From a virus: a stretch of 37,402 bases of DNA. Positions 1 through 6,566 of this stretch are shown here, in pieces; the first letter of the stretch is position 1, and every line of letters starts with the position of its first letter. The stretch covers positions 1-37,402 of IMG/VR virus record IMGVR_UViG_3300049432_000213; one strand, given 5' to 3'. Below the pieces are notes generated by a model. It made no database searches. It saw only the letters and a program-made list of their open reading frames with translations, and was not told the origin of the DNA. Made by a program: the position numbers and the translations under genes.

Positions 1-324
1 TCAGGGACGCTGGCGCTGGCAGATCGGCTCGACCACCCGCTGCGTGGGCGTCATGCCGGCCGAATGCTGGATCATCGGGTCGGCGCGCTCGGCATATTTC
101 ACCCACGCGCACATCTGCGCGAGCGCGAGGTCGAGGGCTGCTGGCAAGGACTCCGGCCGGCGGCCCATGGCGGCAGGCGGCGCCGTCTCCTGGACCTGCT
201 GTACCGTCAGCGCCTTCTCGATCTTGGTCACGATGACGGGGCGCGGCTCGATCCGAACGATCGGGGTGCGCTGGGCGCAGGCGGCAAGGATCACAAACGC
301 GGTGGCGAGGGCGAGCGTCTTCAC
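1..324 (-). CDS. Rz1-like outer-membrane spanin lipoprotein
   Basis: 107 residues from a GTG start. The N-terminus is a hydrophobic signal ending in the lipobox LAAC (ATAFVILAAC), so the mature protein should be a lipoprotein with Cys at about residue 16. A Pro-rich stretch follows, then a helix-prone C-terminus. It is the last gene of the lysis cassette and its GTGA start overlaps the stop of the upstream inner-membrane spanin candidate by 4 bases, the usual Rz/Rz1 pairing. The expected role is to link to the inner spanin across the periplasm and fuse the membranes in the last step of lysis. The assignment rests on lipobox, size and position, since spanins diverge too fast for sequence recognition. 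The stop codon is at the window edge. Confidence 0.72.
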   Translation of the reverse strand: MKTLALATAFVILAACAQRTPIVRIEPRPVIVTKIEKALTVQQVQETAPPAAMGRRPESLPAALDLALAQMCAWVKYAERADPMIQHSAGMTPTQRVVEPICQRQRP

Positions 325-842
325 GGCCAAATCTCCCGAACGGTGTCTGAGGGTACGCACACGGCGGCGCCCGGCCGCGTGGCGGCGGCGGACGCCCTGA
401 GCCGGTCGATCAGGGCCTGGCCCTGCAAAGTCTGTGTCTGGAGCGCGCGGAACCGGGCCTCGAAATCCCGCTGGCGGGCCGCGTCGTTGTTGGCGGCCGC
501 GAGCGCAGTCGAATTGCACAGCGCCAGTGAGGCGTCGAGCGAGCGGACGGAATTGCCCAGCGCGGTGATCTGAGCCGGGACGTTGCGCTCGTCCAACGTC
601 GGGCTGCCCGCCGCCGTCCGGGTGGCGGCGACGACCGATGCTTTGAAGACGCGCTCCGCGGCGAGGTCCGATGTCCTGCCGGCGAGCGTCGAGCGGGTGA
701 TGAACAGGGCCACGACCAGCCCGATCAGCAACACGCCGAGAAGGAGGGAGAAGAAGCCGAGCCGCTCCGATTCGTTGGGCGGCGACTCTTTCCTGCCGAG
801 CAGGCTGAACAGGAACGCGCCGATCGTCACGAAGAATGTCAT
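321..842 (-). CDS. Rz-like inner-membrane spanin candidate
   Basis: 173 residues. A short N-terminal hydrophobic stretch (TFFVTIGAFLFSLL) is followed by a clear membrane helix near residues 30-50 (LGFFSLLLGVLLIGLVVALF). The rest is a long Ala/Arg/Gln/Leu-rich segment suited to coiled coil. The open frame extends further upstream, but the ATG at 842 is chosen because it overlaps the stop of the preceding 56-residue gene as ATGA. The stop likewise overlaps the next GTG start. Membrane anchor plus periplasmic coiled coil, directly before a lipoprotein gene, is the standard inner-spanin layout. Function is inferred from topology and context. Confidence 0.65.
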   Translation of the reverse strand: MTFFVTIGAFLFSLLGRKESPPNESERLGFFSLLLGVLLIGLVVALFITRSTLAGRTSDLAAERVFKASVVAATRTAAGSPTLDERNVPAQITALGNSVRSLDASLALCNSTALAAANNDAARQRDFEARFRALQTQTLQGQALIDRLRASAAATRPGAAVCVPSDTVREIWP

Positions 843-1009
843 GGCCTGTGCCTCTCCTTGCCCTTGTGGGCGTCCGCGCGCTCGATCCTTGTCCCGTCCG
901 GATAGGACCCCCAAGGCCGGCACTGTCCGCAGTCGGGCGCGCCGCAGGCCTGATGCGGCAATATGACGCCGCCCCAGCCGGTGTAGGTGTGGAAGCCGGC
1001 GAGGGTCAT
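839..1009 (-). CDS. Small Cys-containing protein in lysis cassette
   Basis: 56 residues starting MTLAGFHTYTGWGG. It contains three closely spaced cysteines (ACGAPDCGQC), which could bind a metal or form disulfides, and a charged Lys/Arg/His-rich C-terminus. There is no membrane segment. ATGA overlaps at both ends (with the holin-like gene and the spanin) show it is translated within the lysis operon. I do not recognise the family. Its position between holin and spanins suggests a lysis accessory or an uncharacterised conserved phage protein. Confidence 0.6.
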   Translation of the reverse strand: MTLAGFHTYTGWGGVILPHQACGAPDCGQCRPWGSYPDGTRIERADAHKGKERHRP

Positions 1010-1278
1010 GCCACTCCCATCCTCTTTTCGACCGTGCGAATGCCATAAAGCGCGCCGACGAAGGCCAGCGTGATGATCCGCGTTCCGTCGCTCATCGGAC
1101 GGGAGAGCAGGTCGCACAGACCAAGCGCCCAGGCCGCGCCGAATACGCCAACCCAATCGAGCGAAGGGCGGGCGAGGCGGCCATAAAGCTGATAGGCCCA
1201 ATGCGTACGGATGGGGCTGTCCGGCATCGGGATTGACGCCGGGATTGGGCGGGCGGCATCATCAGTGACTTTGGTCAC
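1006..1278 (-). CDS. Holin-like small membrane protein
   Basis: 90 residues from GTG. The GTGA start overlaps the amidase stop. Two hydrophobic segments can be seen, about residues 42-58 (WVGVFGAAWALGLCDLL) and 68-82 (RIITLAFVGALYGI), with a basic C-terminus (RTVEKRM). A small protein with two membrane helices immediately after an endolysin is most simply a holin, which forms inner-membrane lesions to release or activate the amidase. The same frame stays open upstream through part of the amidase; that upstream part is partly amidase N-terminus and partly out-of-frame sequence, so one 266-residue protein is not credible. Confidence 0.65.
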   Translation of the reverse strand: MTKVTDDAARPIPASIPMPDSPIRTHWAYQLYGRLARPSLDWVGVFGAAWALGLCDLLSRPMSDGTRIITLAFVGALYGIRTVEKRMGVA

Positions 1279-1806
1279 CGCATATACCCCTTCACCCGCT
1301 CCCGGAACTTGACCATGTCGAAAGTCGGATCGATCTTCCGACGCGGCGCCCACTCCTTGTGGCCGATGCACCATTCGGGGCCGGCCTTGATGTGCTTGAG
1401 GATGGCGGCGCAGCCCTTGGCGTAGGCAACGAGCTGGGCTTCGGGCCATGGATCTGAAGCGATGCCCTGATTCTCCGCTTCGATCCCGATCAGCGACGCA
1501 TTGCCGGCGGTGAGGCCCTTCCACGATCCGGCCCCGGCATGGTTGCACCTGAGCGCGGAAACCACCGTGAACGTGCAGTCGCGGGCAAGGTGGAAGCTGA
1601 GACAGCGGGCCGGGGAGATCGGGGCGGCCGCGCACGATCAGCGGAAGGCTGGGCGCGTTGCCGGTTTTCGGGCCCGCCGTATGGTGGCAGATGATGCCCT
1701 TGATCGCCCCCATCGGGCCGCGGCCGCGCGATTGCCAGCCGGGATGCTCGACGACCCTCAGGCCGGCCTCGCGTAGAACCTGAGGGAGCCAGGTGAGGGG
1801 GGTCAT
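1275..1806 (-). pseudogene. N-acetylmuramoyl-L-alanine amidase endolysin, frameshifted
   Basis: Amidase_2 family endolysin split over two frames. The first part (from ATG 1806) carries GIICHHTAG with zinc-ligand-type histidines near residues 41-42 and runs to PGPLSQ. The second part, in the +1 frame, reads FHLARDCTFTVVSALRCNHAG, then SLIGIEAEN, and the C-terminal motif IGHKEWAPRRKIDP with His and Asp in ligand positions. The two join smoothly if one base, for example C at about 1596, is dropped. Both halves are well conserved in type, so the break is recent or a sequence error. If real, the phage lacks a complete endolysin. The start overlaps the end of a possible short ORF as ATGA. Confidence 0.8.
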
Positions 1807-1913
1807 CGTCTATTTCGCCTCATCTGCTGCGGCACGTCGCCAAGCGGGCCGGCGAAGACTTGAAGGGTTCCGGGATCGATGATCCTCCTGGGCTCCCCGC
1901 CTTCGCCGGCCAA
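1803..1913 (-). CDS. Possible 36-residue ORF before the amidase
   Basis: The 162-base gap between the tail gene ending at 1969 and the amidase contains an open frame ending GPLGDVPQQMRRNRR. Its TGA overlaps the amidase ATG as ATGA, the junction style used throughout this operon. The only usable start is a TTG at 1913 with GAAGG eight bases upstream. No family is recognisable. It may be a translational coupling leader or simply chance, because the same DNA also holds inverted repeats. Confidence 0.25.
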   Translation of the reverse strand: MAGEGGEPRRIIDPGTLQVFAGPLGDVPQQMRRNRR

Positions 1914-1939
1914 CTGAGCGGCCTTCGTTGCACGAAGGC
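1847..1939. repeat. Nested inverted repeats before the lysis cassette
   Basis: An 11-base perfect inverted repeat, GGCCGGCGAAG at 1847-1857 and CTTCGCCGGCC at 1901-1911, encloses a smaller palindrome around GGATCGATGATCC. Next to it is a hairpin GCCTTCG-TTGCA-CGAAGGC at 1921-1939. The region lies between the tail and lysis genes. It could be a terminator/attenuator, an RNA processing site or a REP-like chromosomal repeat. Confidence 0.55.
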
Positions 1940-1968
1940 GGGCGCTCGCCGTGCTTCCGCCAGCGGAC

Positions 1969-2724
1969 TCACACCCATTCCCGCATCGACAGGGACCATC
2001 GGCTCAGGTCCGGGTTCTGGCGCTCGTATGCCTCGATCCGATCGAAGAGGCCGTAGTGGATGCGCTCGTTCAGGCCCGCGCTTGTGGCGGGATCCTCGAC
2101 CACCAGGATCACTCTCGTCTCGCCGGCGTCGAGGGCCAAATCGTAGAGGGCATCGACCTCGGCATCGGTGAGATCGCCAAACGTCCAGCGATAGCCGGCC
2201 TTGCGCGCGCCCTCGCCGATCCCAAAGCCTCCGCCCAGCAGCTCCTCTTTGGTGCCGGTGTCGATGATCGAGCGTCCGCTCCCCCACTCCCGATTGTGGG
2301 TGGGTTGGAACGACAGCCCGACCGCGACGATGCCAATCATGTAGGTGGCGCCGTCCGGCGGATTGACCGTAATGCGGATGTAGCGGTTGGCGACGGGCGC
2401 CGCGAGGCGAAGGAGTCCGTGGCGCCGCTTCGGGACTGCCACGGATGAGACGGCCTGAAGGCCCGTCAACGCAAGGTGGCTCGTGGTCGTATAGCTGCCG
2501 GCGCCCCCCGTGACTGTCCAGGTGGCGTTGATGACGTCGAAATAGCCGACATAGATCGTGTCGATCGATTTCGATGAGCCAAGGTCGACGTCGATAACGA
2601 TCGCCGCGCCTCCGCCGGACCAGACCTCCTTCGGGTCGGGGGTTAGGAGATTGGAACCGCCAACGCCGTGGCTCACCGTAAGGGCGCTGGGCGCAAGCGG
2701 CCGGAGGATCGTCATGTTGCTCAT
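1969..2724 (-). CDS. Distal tail protein with discoidin-like N-terminal domain
   Basis: 251 residues. Residues about 40-130 look like a discoidin/F5-8C-type beta fold (VDLGSSKSIDTIYVGYFDV, then RYIRITVNP), a type that often binds carbohydrate. The C-terminal part (YRWTFGDLTDAEVDALYDL, LNERIHYGLFDRIEAYERQN, SLSMREWV) resembles tail-tip proteins. ATGA overlap with the upstream 120-residue gene. It is the last structural gene before lysis, a common place for receptor-binding or adsorption proteins. Host-surface binding is inferred from fold resemblance and position. Confidence 0.55.
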   Translation of the reverse strand: MSNMTILRPLAPSALTVSHGVGGSNLLTPDPKEVWSGGGAAIVIDVDLGSSKSIDTIYVGYFDVINATWTVTGGAGSYTTTSHLALTGLQAVSSVAVPKRRHGLLRLAAPVANRYIRITVNPPDGATYMIGIVAVGLSFQPTHNREWGSGRSIIDTGTKEELLGGGFGIGEGARKAGYRWTFGDLTDAEVDALYDLALDAGETRVILVVEDPATSAGLNERIHYGLFDRIEAYERQNPDLSRWSLSMREWV

Positions 2725-3083
2725 GCCAGCCTCCTCAACACCGTCAGCTGCGTCCGCCGGACACTCTCGGCCTCCTCCACGCCAATCACGAACACGGCCA
2801 GGCCTCCTTCATATCCGAGACGGTCGGCGACGATCGTGACCGGCAATCCCAGCAGGTCCGAGCGCAGACCGGGCACATCATGCGTCTCGACCGCCATAGG
2901 TCCCTCCCAGAAGGCCTGCTGGCGCGCCGCTTCGGTCGCTGCCGCCGCCGACGTGGCGAGCGGGCTTATGATCTCCGCCTCCACGGCCGTCGCGCCCCAT
3001 GCCGCGGCGACGCCGGCGTCGGTCGCGGCTTCGAAGAGGGCGCCCTTCTTGAGCCACTCGATCGTTGCCGTATCGATGCTCAT
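2721..3083 (-). CDS. Hypothetical tail-region protein (120 aa)
   Basis: 120 residues starting MSIDTATIEWLKKGALFEAA. Alpha-helical, Ala-rich first half, then a beta-type second half (LPVTIVADRLGYEGGLAVFVIGVEE). No signal peptide or membrane helix and no family recognised. Four-base overlaps on both sides place it in the tail-fibre transcription unit. A role as a fibre/tip connector or fibre chaperone is possible but not shown. Confidence 0.6.
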   Translation of the reverse strand: MSIDTATIEWLKKGALFEAATDAGVAAAWGATAVEAEIISPLATSAAAATEAARQQAFWEGPMAVETHDVPGLRSDLLGLPVTIVADRLGYEGGLAVFVIGVEEAESVRRTQLTVLRRLA

Positions 3084-3433
3084 TCGGCGGCCGGTTTGGG
3101 CAGCGAGAGCCTCAGCTCGGCCAGATCGTCAGCGTGCGCCGCAGCGTCTGCCTCCGCCGCTTCGGCGCGGGCGATGGCGGCCTTGCCCGCAGCCACAGCC
3201 TGCACGGCCGCAGCGATCGCCTGGTCGGCCGCTTCGATCAATCGCGCATTCTCGGCGCCGATGATCGGCCCGATCTCCGCTTGGGTGACCGGACGAGCGG
3301 GCAGCTCGCGCTCGCTGATAAGCTCGCCGCCGTCGACGACGCGTTCCAGGTCGATGACATGGGCTCCGCGATAGCCGTCCGGGCCGAAGCGGATCAGGAT
3401 CTCGTGGAGGTGAGAGGTTCGCTCAATCGTCAT
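3080..3433 (-). CDS. Hypothetical tail-region protein with helical C-terminus
   Basis: 117 residues. The N-terminal half (HEILIRFGPDGYRGAHVIDL) looks globular. From about residue 55 onwards the sequence is almost all Ala/Glu/Ile/Asp helix, likely coiled coil, in the style of small proteins encoded next to tail fibres. It starts 12 bases after the fibre-like gene and overlaps the next gene by 4. A fibre assembly or trimerisation role is conceivable from this layout only. Confidence 0.6.
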   Translation of the reverse strand: MTIERTSHLHEILIRFGPDGYRGAHVIDLERVVDGGELISERELPARPVTQAEIGPIIGAENARLIEAADQAIAAAVQAVAAGKAAIARAEAAEADAAAHADDLAELRLSLPKPAAE

Positions 3434-3445
3434 GGGATACCCTTC

Positions 3446-4105
3446 CTAGGCAACGACGGCGCGATCGCTGTGACGCCGCCAATTTGTTCCGTCCGAAAAG
3501 GCGGTGGTCGCGCCGCCGGCCTCGTTCGAGACGTAGATGATGGCCCCGGCCCCATGCCCCGATGCGCTCGGCAAGGTGCCGACCGTATAGGACGAGGACC
3601 GGACGCTCCCCGCCACCGCGACGCCGTTCGCCGAAATCGTTATCCGGTCGGCCAGGCCATTCTGCTGGAAGAAGCGCAACGTGCCCCCGGAGGCGTAAAG
3701 AAGCCATGCATCGGTCGCGCCGGTTGAACGGTCGTTGAGCTGGGCGGCGCCCGAGGCCCCGGAGGCGATTACGGAGGTCGCAAACGTCTGCAGCGCGCTC
3801 CAGACATTGGCCGCGTTGAGGAAGCCCAGCGCGTTGCCGGAGGTGCCTGTGCTGGCGAGCGCCGCCGAGCCCAGTCCGAGGTTCGTCCGGGCGCCCGCCG
3901 CCGTGCTTGCGCCGGTCCCGCCCTCGCTCACGGCCAGATCCACGCTGAGCAGCACCGCGGCGTTCGCGTGGAAGTACCCGTCGCTCCCTTTGTAGACAAA
4001 AGCGGCCGCCTGGAATGCGAAGCCGCCGCCGGCATCGGTCTCGCCGATCAGCCACTCGGTCGCCGCCAGATATCCGACGTTGGCATAGGTTAGTTTCCAG
4101 CTCAT
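3446..4105 (-). CDS. Tail fibre-like protein
   Basis: 219 residues. It holds the fibre hallmark LAVSEGGTGASTAAGARTNL at about residues 57-76, a motif shared by many Mu, P2 and lambdoid fibre proteins. It is rich in Gly, Ala, Ser and Thr with repetitive beta-type segments (TDAWLLYASGGTLRFFQQNG), and has a C-terminal region around HGAGAIIYVSNEAGGATTAFSDGTNW also typical of fibres. Probably trimeric and involved in host recognition at the tail tip. Starts by ATGA overlap with the upstream gene. Confidence 0.75.
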   Translation of the reverse strand: MSWKLTYANVGYLAATEWLIGETDAGGGFAFQAAAFVYKGSDGYFHANAAVLLSVDLAVSEGGTGASTAAGARTNLGLGSAALASTGTSGNALGFLNAANVWSALQTFATSVIASGASGAAQLNDRSTGATDAWLLYASGGTLRFFQQNGLADRITISANGVAVAGSVRSSSYTVGTLPSASGHGAGAIIYVSNEAGGATTAFSDGTNWRRHSDRAVVA

Positions 4106-4419
4106 TTTCCCACACCTTCCCCTGAGCGCCGCTCGAGACGCTCGGCCACTCGTTCACAGATCAGGTCGAGAACTCCCGGCGGTAGGCGCTCCAGCCATGC
4201 CTCGGCCACCAAGCGTTGACGTTCGGCGGCTTCAGCGCAAAGGGCTGGGCACCGCCCCCAGCGGCGCGCCCGCTCGTCGAACCGTTCGCGCGCCAGGTCG
4301 CCGAAGCGCGAGACTTTGATGGCGCGCCACCCCTCGGGAAGACCGGGCGCAGCGCCGCGCCCCGTCATCACCTGCTCGCGCGCCCCATCCGGACTTAGGA
4401 GCAGCCACCGGCCCATCAC
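4102..4419 (-). CDS. Hypothetical small protein between tail-tip and fibre genes
   Basis: 105 residues starting MMGRWLLLSPDGAREQ. Strongly basic and helical with many Arg/Glu pairs (DLARERFDERARRWGR, VAERLERRSGEG). Contains two Cys but no metal motif. ATGA overlaps on both sides. Position suggests a tail-tip or fibre accessory protein; no family recognised. Confidence 0.6.
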   Translation of the reverse strand: MMGRWLLLSPDGAREQVMTGRGAAPGLPEGWRAIKVSRFGDLARERFDERARRWGRCPALCAEAAERQRLVAEAWLERLPPGVLDLICERVAERLERRSGEGVGK

Positions 4420-6566
4420 ACGCCTACCTGGACGGAACAGGTGGTCCCGTCGAAGATGATGGATCCGCCGCTGGCCGGAAGTGCAGCCCAGAGCTCGACG
4501 TCATAATCGCCGTTAGTGGGTGCCGCGGTCTGGTTGCACGTCACCGAGGAGGGGTAGAGGTCTCCACCAATCCCAGGATCCCTGGTCGAAACACCGCCGG
4601 TGACGGCCGCGCCCATGTCGGTCGGCGAGGCCATGTTCGTGCCCGCGGTGGCGTAACGCCATTTGACCTTGGCCGCCTGACCGCCGCCGACACCGAAATA
4701 TTGATAGCCGAGCGCGGACGCATAAGCGCGAATCGTCTCGCCCGTCCCTTTGGTGATCGTGATCCTGTCGCCGATCCTGACATAGGTGGGATCGACGTTT
4801 TCGATCAAATCCAACGGCCCGAACGAACCGCTCTTGTTGCCGGTACCGCCGCCCGAACCGGAGCCGCCGCTGGGCGGCTCGGCACGATCGACGCGTACAG
4901 GGATCCGCTGCACCGGCTGCGCGACACCGCCGACCGTGACCGTCAGATCAATCCAGCCGGTGGCGGCGGCGGTGATCGTAATCTGGCCCTTGCTTGAGCT
5001 GGCCGCCACGTTGTCGACCGTCGCCGTGACGTTCGTATTGGAGATCGAGTAGCTGGTGCCGGCGTCCGTGCGGATGTCGACGCCGCCCCGCGTCACCGCG
5101 GGCGTCAGCACGCGGGGGTAGGACGTGGTGGGGATTACGCCGAGCCAGTCGGCCGCGAACGCCTGGTCGACCGGTCGGACGATCACCACCTGGTTGTCGG
5201 CGGTGTTGTCGGGACCGGCCCCGGCCTCGGTCCAGGCCAGCTCGACGGCAGCTCCATCGAGGATTACCGCGCCGCCCACGAGCTGAAGGAAACCGGAACC
5301 GGCGACCCGCACGTAGAGTCGGAAATTATCGTCGCTGTCCTGCCAGTGCGCGCCTGGTGCGCTGTCGAGCGCCGCCGGCGGGGACTCCTGGACGAACGAC
5401 GCCCCCGCTTCGAGCAGGATCGTGGCGAGCTCGCCTTCGGAATGAACGCGGCTCGCCCTCTTATAGCCGACGCGCCGTGTCTTGACCGGCGGCAGTGTCC
5501 GCAGCCGTTCGACCCTCTCCGATCGCAAGGTCGCGACCGGAGCTGCGAACGTCATTTCCCGAAGGGTCACCGTGCCCGCGGGATCGAGCGGCCAAAGCAG
5601 CGAGATGGGGAGTAGGAGACGATCGAGAGTGCTGGCGATCGTGTCGTTTTCATCGACGGAAATGCCGCATGCGTCCGGCCGCAAGACAGCGGCGGGCGCG
5701 ACATTGGTGATCGCCGGACCAGAGACCGCTGCAAGGATAGCCTGCGCGATCGCCGGGCCGGTTTCAACATAGCCCGCGCCGACCTCCCCGTGGACGTCGG
5801 CCGTGAGAAGGACGGGTCTCGTCCACCATTTCGCGCAGCAGATCGAGGGCGCGACGACGCCGGTGCCCACGGCCGGGGTGGAGGTTCGCAGGGCTTCGAG
5901 CGTGGACGAGATCGAGCCCTGCCACGCGACGACCGCATGAGCGGGCGCTTCCTCGCGGCCGATGTCGCGCACCAGATCAATCGACTGCCACGGGAACGCC
6001 GGATCGCCGAACTCAAAGACGTTGTTGGCCTTGTCGAGGATCCGGCCCTCGATGTTGAATGCCTGCCCCCAGCTCCGCCGCTTTATCCGCCCCTTGGTCT
6101 CCGCGCTGCCCTCGACCCCGCCCGTACCGAGAAAACGGGCGGTAACGATGCGCTTGGCGAGGTCGGCCCCGAAATCGGCGACCGTCAGGACGAGCTTCTG
6201 CCCCTGGACCTGGGCATCCGCCACCTTTCCCGTCAGCCGGGCCGTGAAGACCCCGTCCTCCTCCATCCCCTCGGAGACGGAGATCGGAGCGTCACGCCAG
6301 AAAAACGCGGCCAGCTCGGACAACGCGGCTTTGCCCGCGGGCGCCCATGTGATCGCGCCGGTGGTCGGCACCGTCTTGCCGGTGAAGCCCGTCTCGTCGA
6401 CGTCGAATGAGGCCTTCAGCCGCGGCAGCGCGGCCAGGCCCGCGCGATAGGATTGGCCGCCGTAGCGATACCCCTTCAAATTGCCGCCGCCGGCCATGCG
6501 CACCGTCGTGGCGGCGCCCGTTCCGGCGTTGCGCGGCTCTGCGGTGATGAGCGCGACCGGGGTCAT
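4416..6566 (-). CDS. Tail-tip/baseplate hub protein
   Basis: 716 residues, directly after the tape measure gene with a 4-base overlap, the usual place for the distal tail or hub protein. The N-terminal ~380 residues form a mixed hub-like region (WQGSISSTLEALRTSTPAVG, VDENDTIASTLDRLL). The middle has a Big-like Ig fold (about 470-560: YSISNTNVTATVDNVAASSS, WIDLTVTVGGV). A Gly/Ser linker (GGSGSGGGTGNKSG) follows, then a C-terminal beta-rich domain with two Cys. Presumably it closes the tail tube and carries the host-contact surface. Assigned by position and architecture, not by a strong motif. Confidence 0.65.
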   Translation of the reverse strand: MTPVALITAEPRNAGTGAATTVRMAGGGNLKGYRYGGQSYRAGLAALPRLKASFDVDETGFTGKTVPTTGAITWAPAGKAALSELAAFFWRDAPISVSEGMEEDGVFTARLTGKVADAQVQGQKLVLTVADFGADLAKRIVTARFLGTGGVEGSAETKGRIKRRSWGQAFNIEGRILDKANNVFEFGDPAFPWQSIDLVRDIGREEAPAHAVVAWQGSISSTLEALRTSTPAVGTGVVAPSICCAKWWTRPVLLTADVHGEVGAGYVETGPAIAQAILAAVSGPAITNVAPAAVLRPDACGISVDENDTIASTLDRLLLPISLLWPLDPAGTVTLREMTFAAPVATLRSERVERLRTLPPVKTRRVGYKRASRVHSEGELATILLEAGASFVQESPPAALDSAPGAHWQDSDDNFRLYVRVAGSGFLQLVGGAVILDGAAVELAWTEAGAGPDNTADNQVVIVRPVDQAFAADWLGVIPTTSYPRVLTPAVTRGGVDIRTDAGTSYSISNTNVTATVDNVAASSSKGQITITAAATGWIDLTVTVGGVAQPVQRIPVRVDRAEPPSGGSGSGGGTGNKSGSFGPLDLIENVDPTYVRIGDRITITKGTGETIRAYASALGYQYFGVGGGQAAKVKWRYATAGTNMASPTDMGAAVTGGVSTRDPGIGGDLYPSSVTCNQTAAPTNGDYDVELWAALPASGGSIIFDGTTCSVQVGV

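Noticed and set aside
1006-1806. Single 266-residue protein joining amidase start and holin-like end
   Set aside because: The middle is Arg/Pro-rich out-of-frame sequence, while another frame there encodes the real amidase C-terminus; the end is a separate gene with its own GTGA start.
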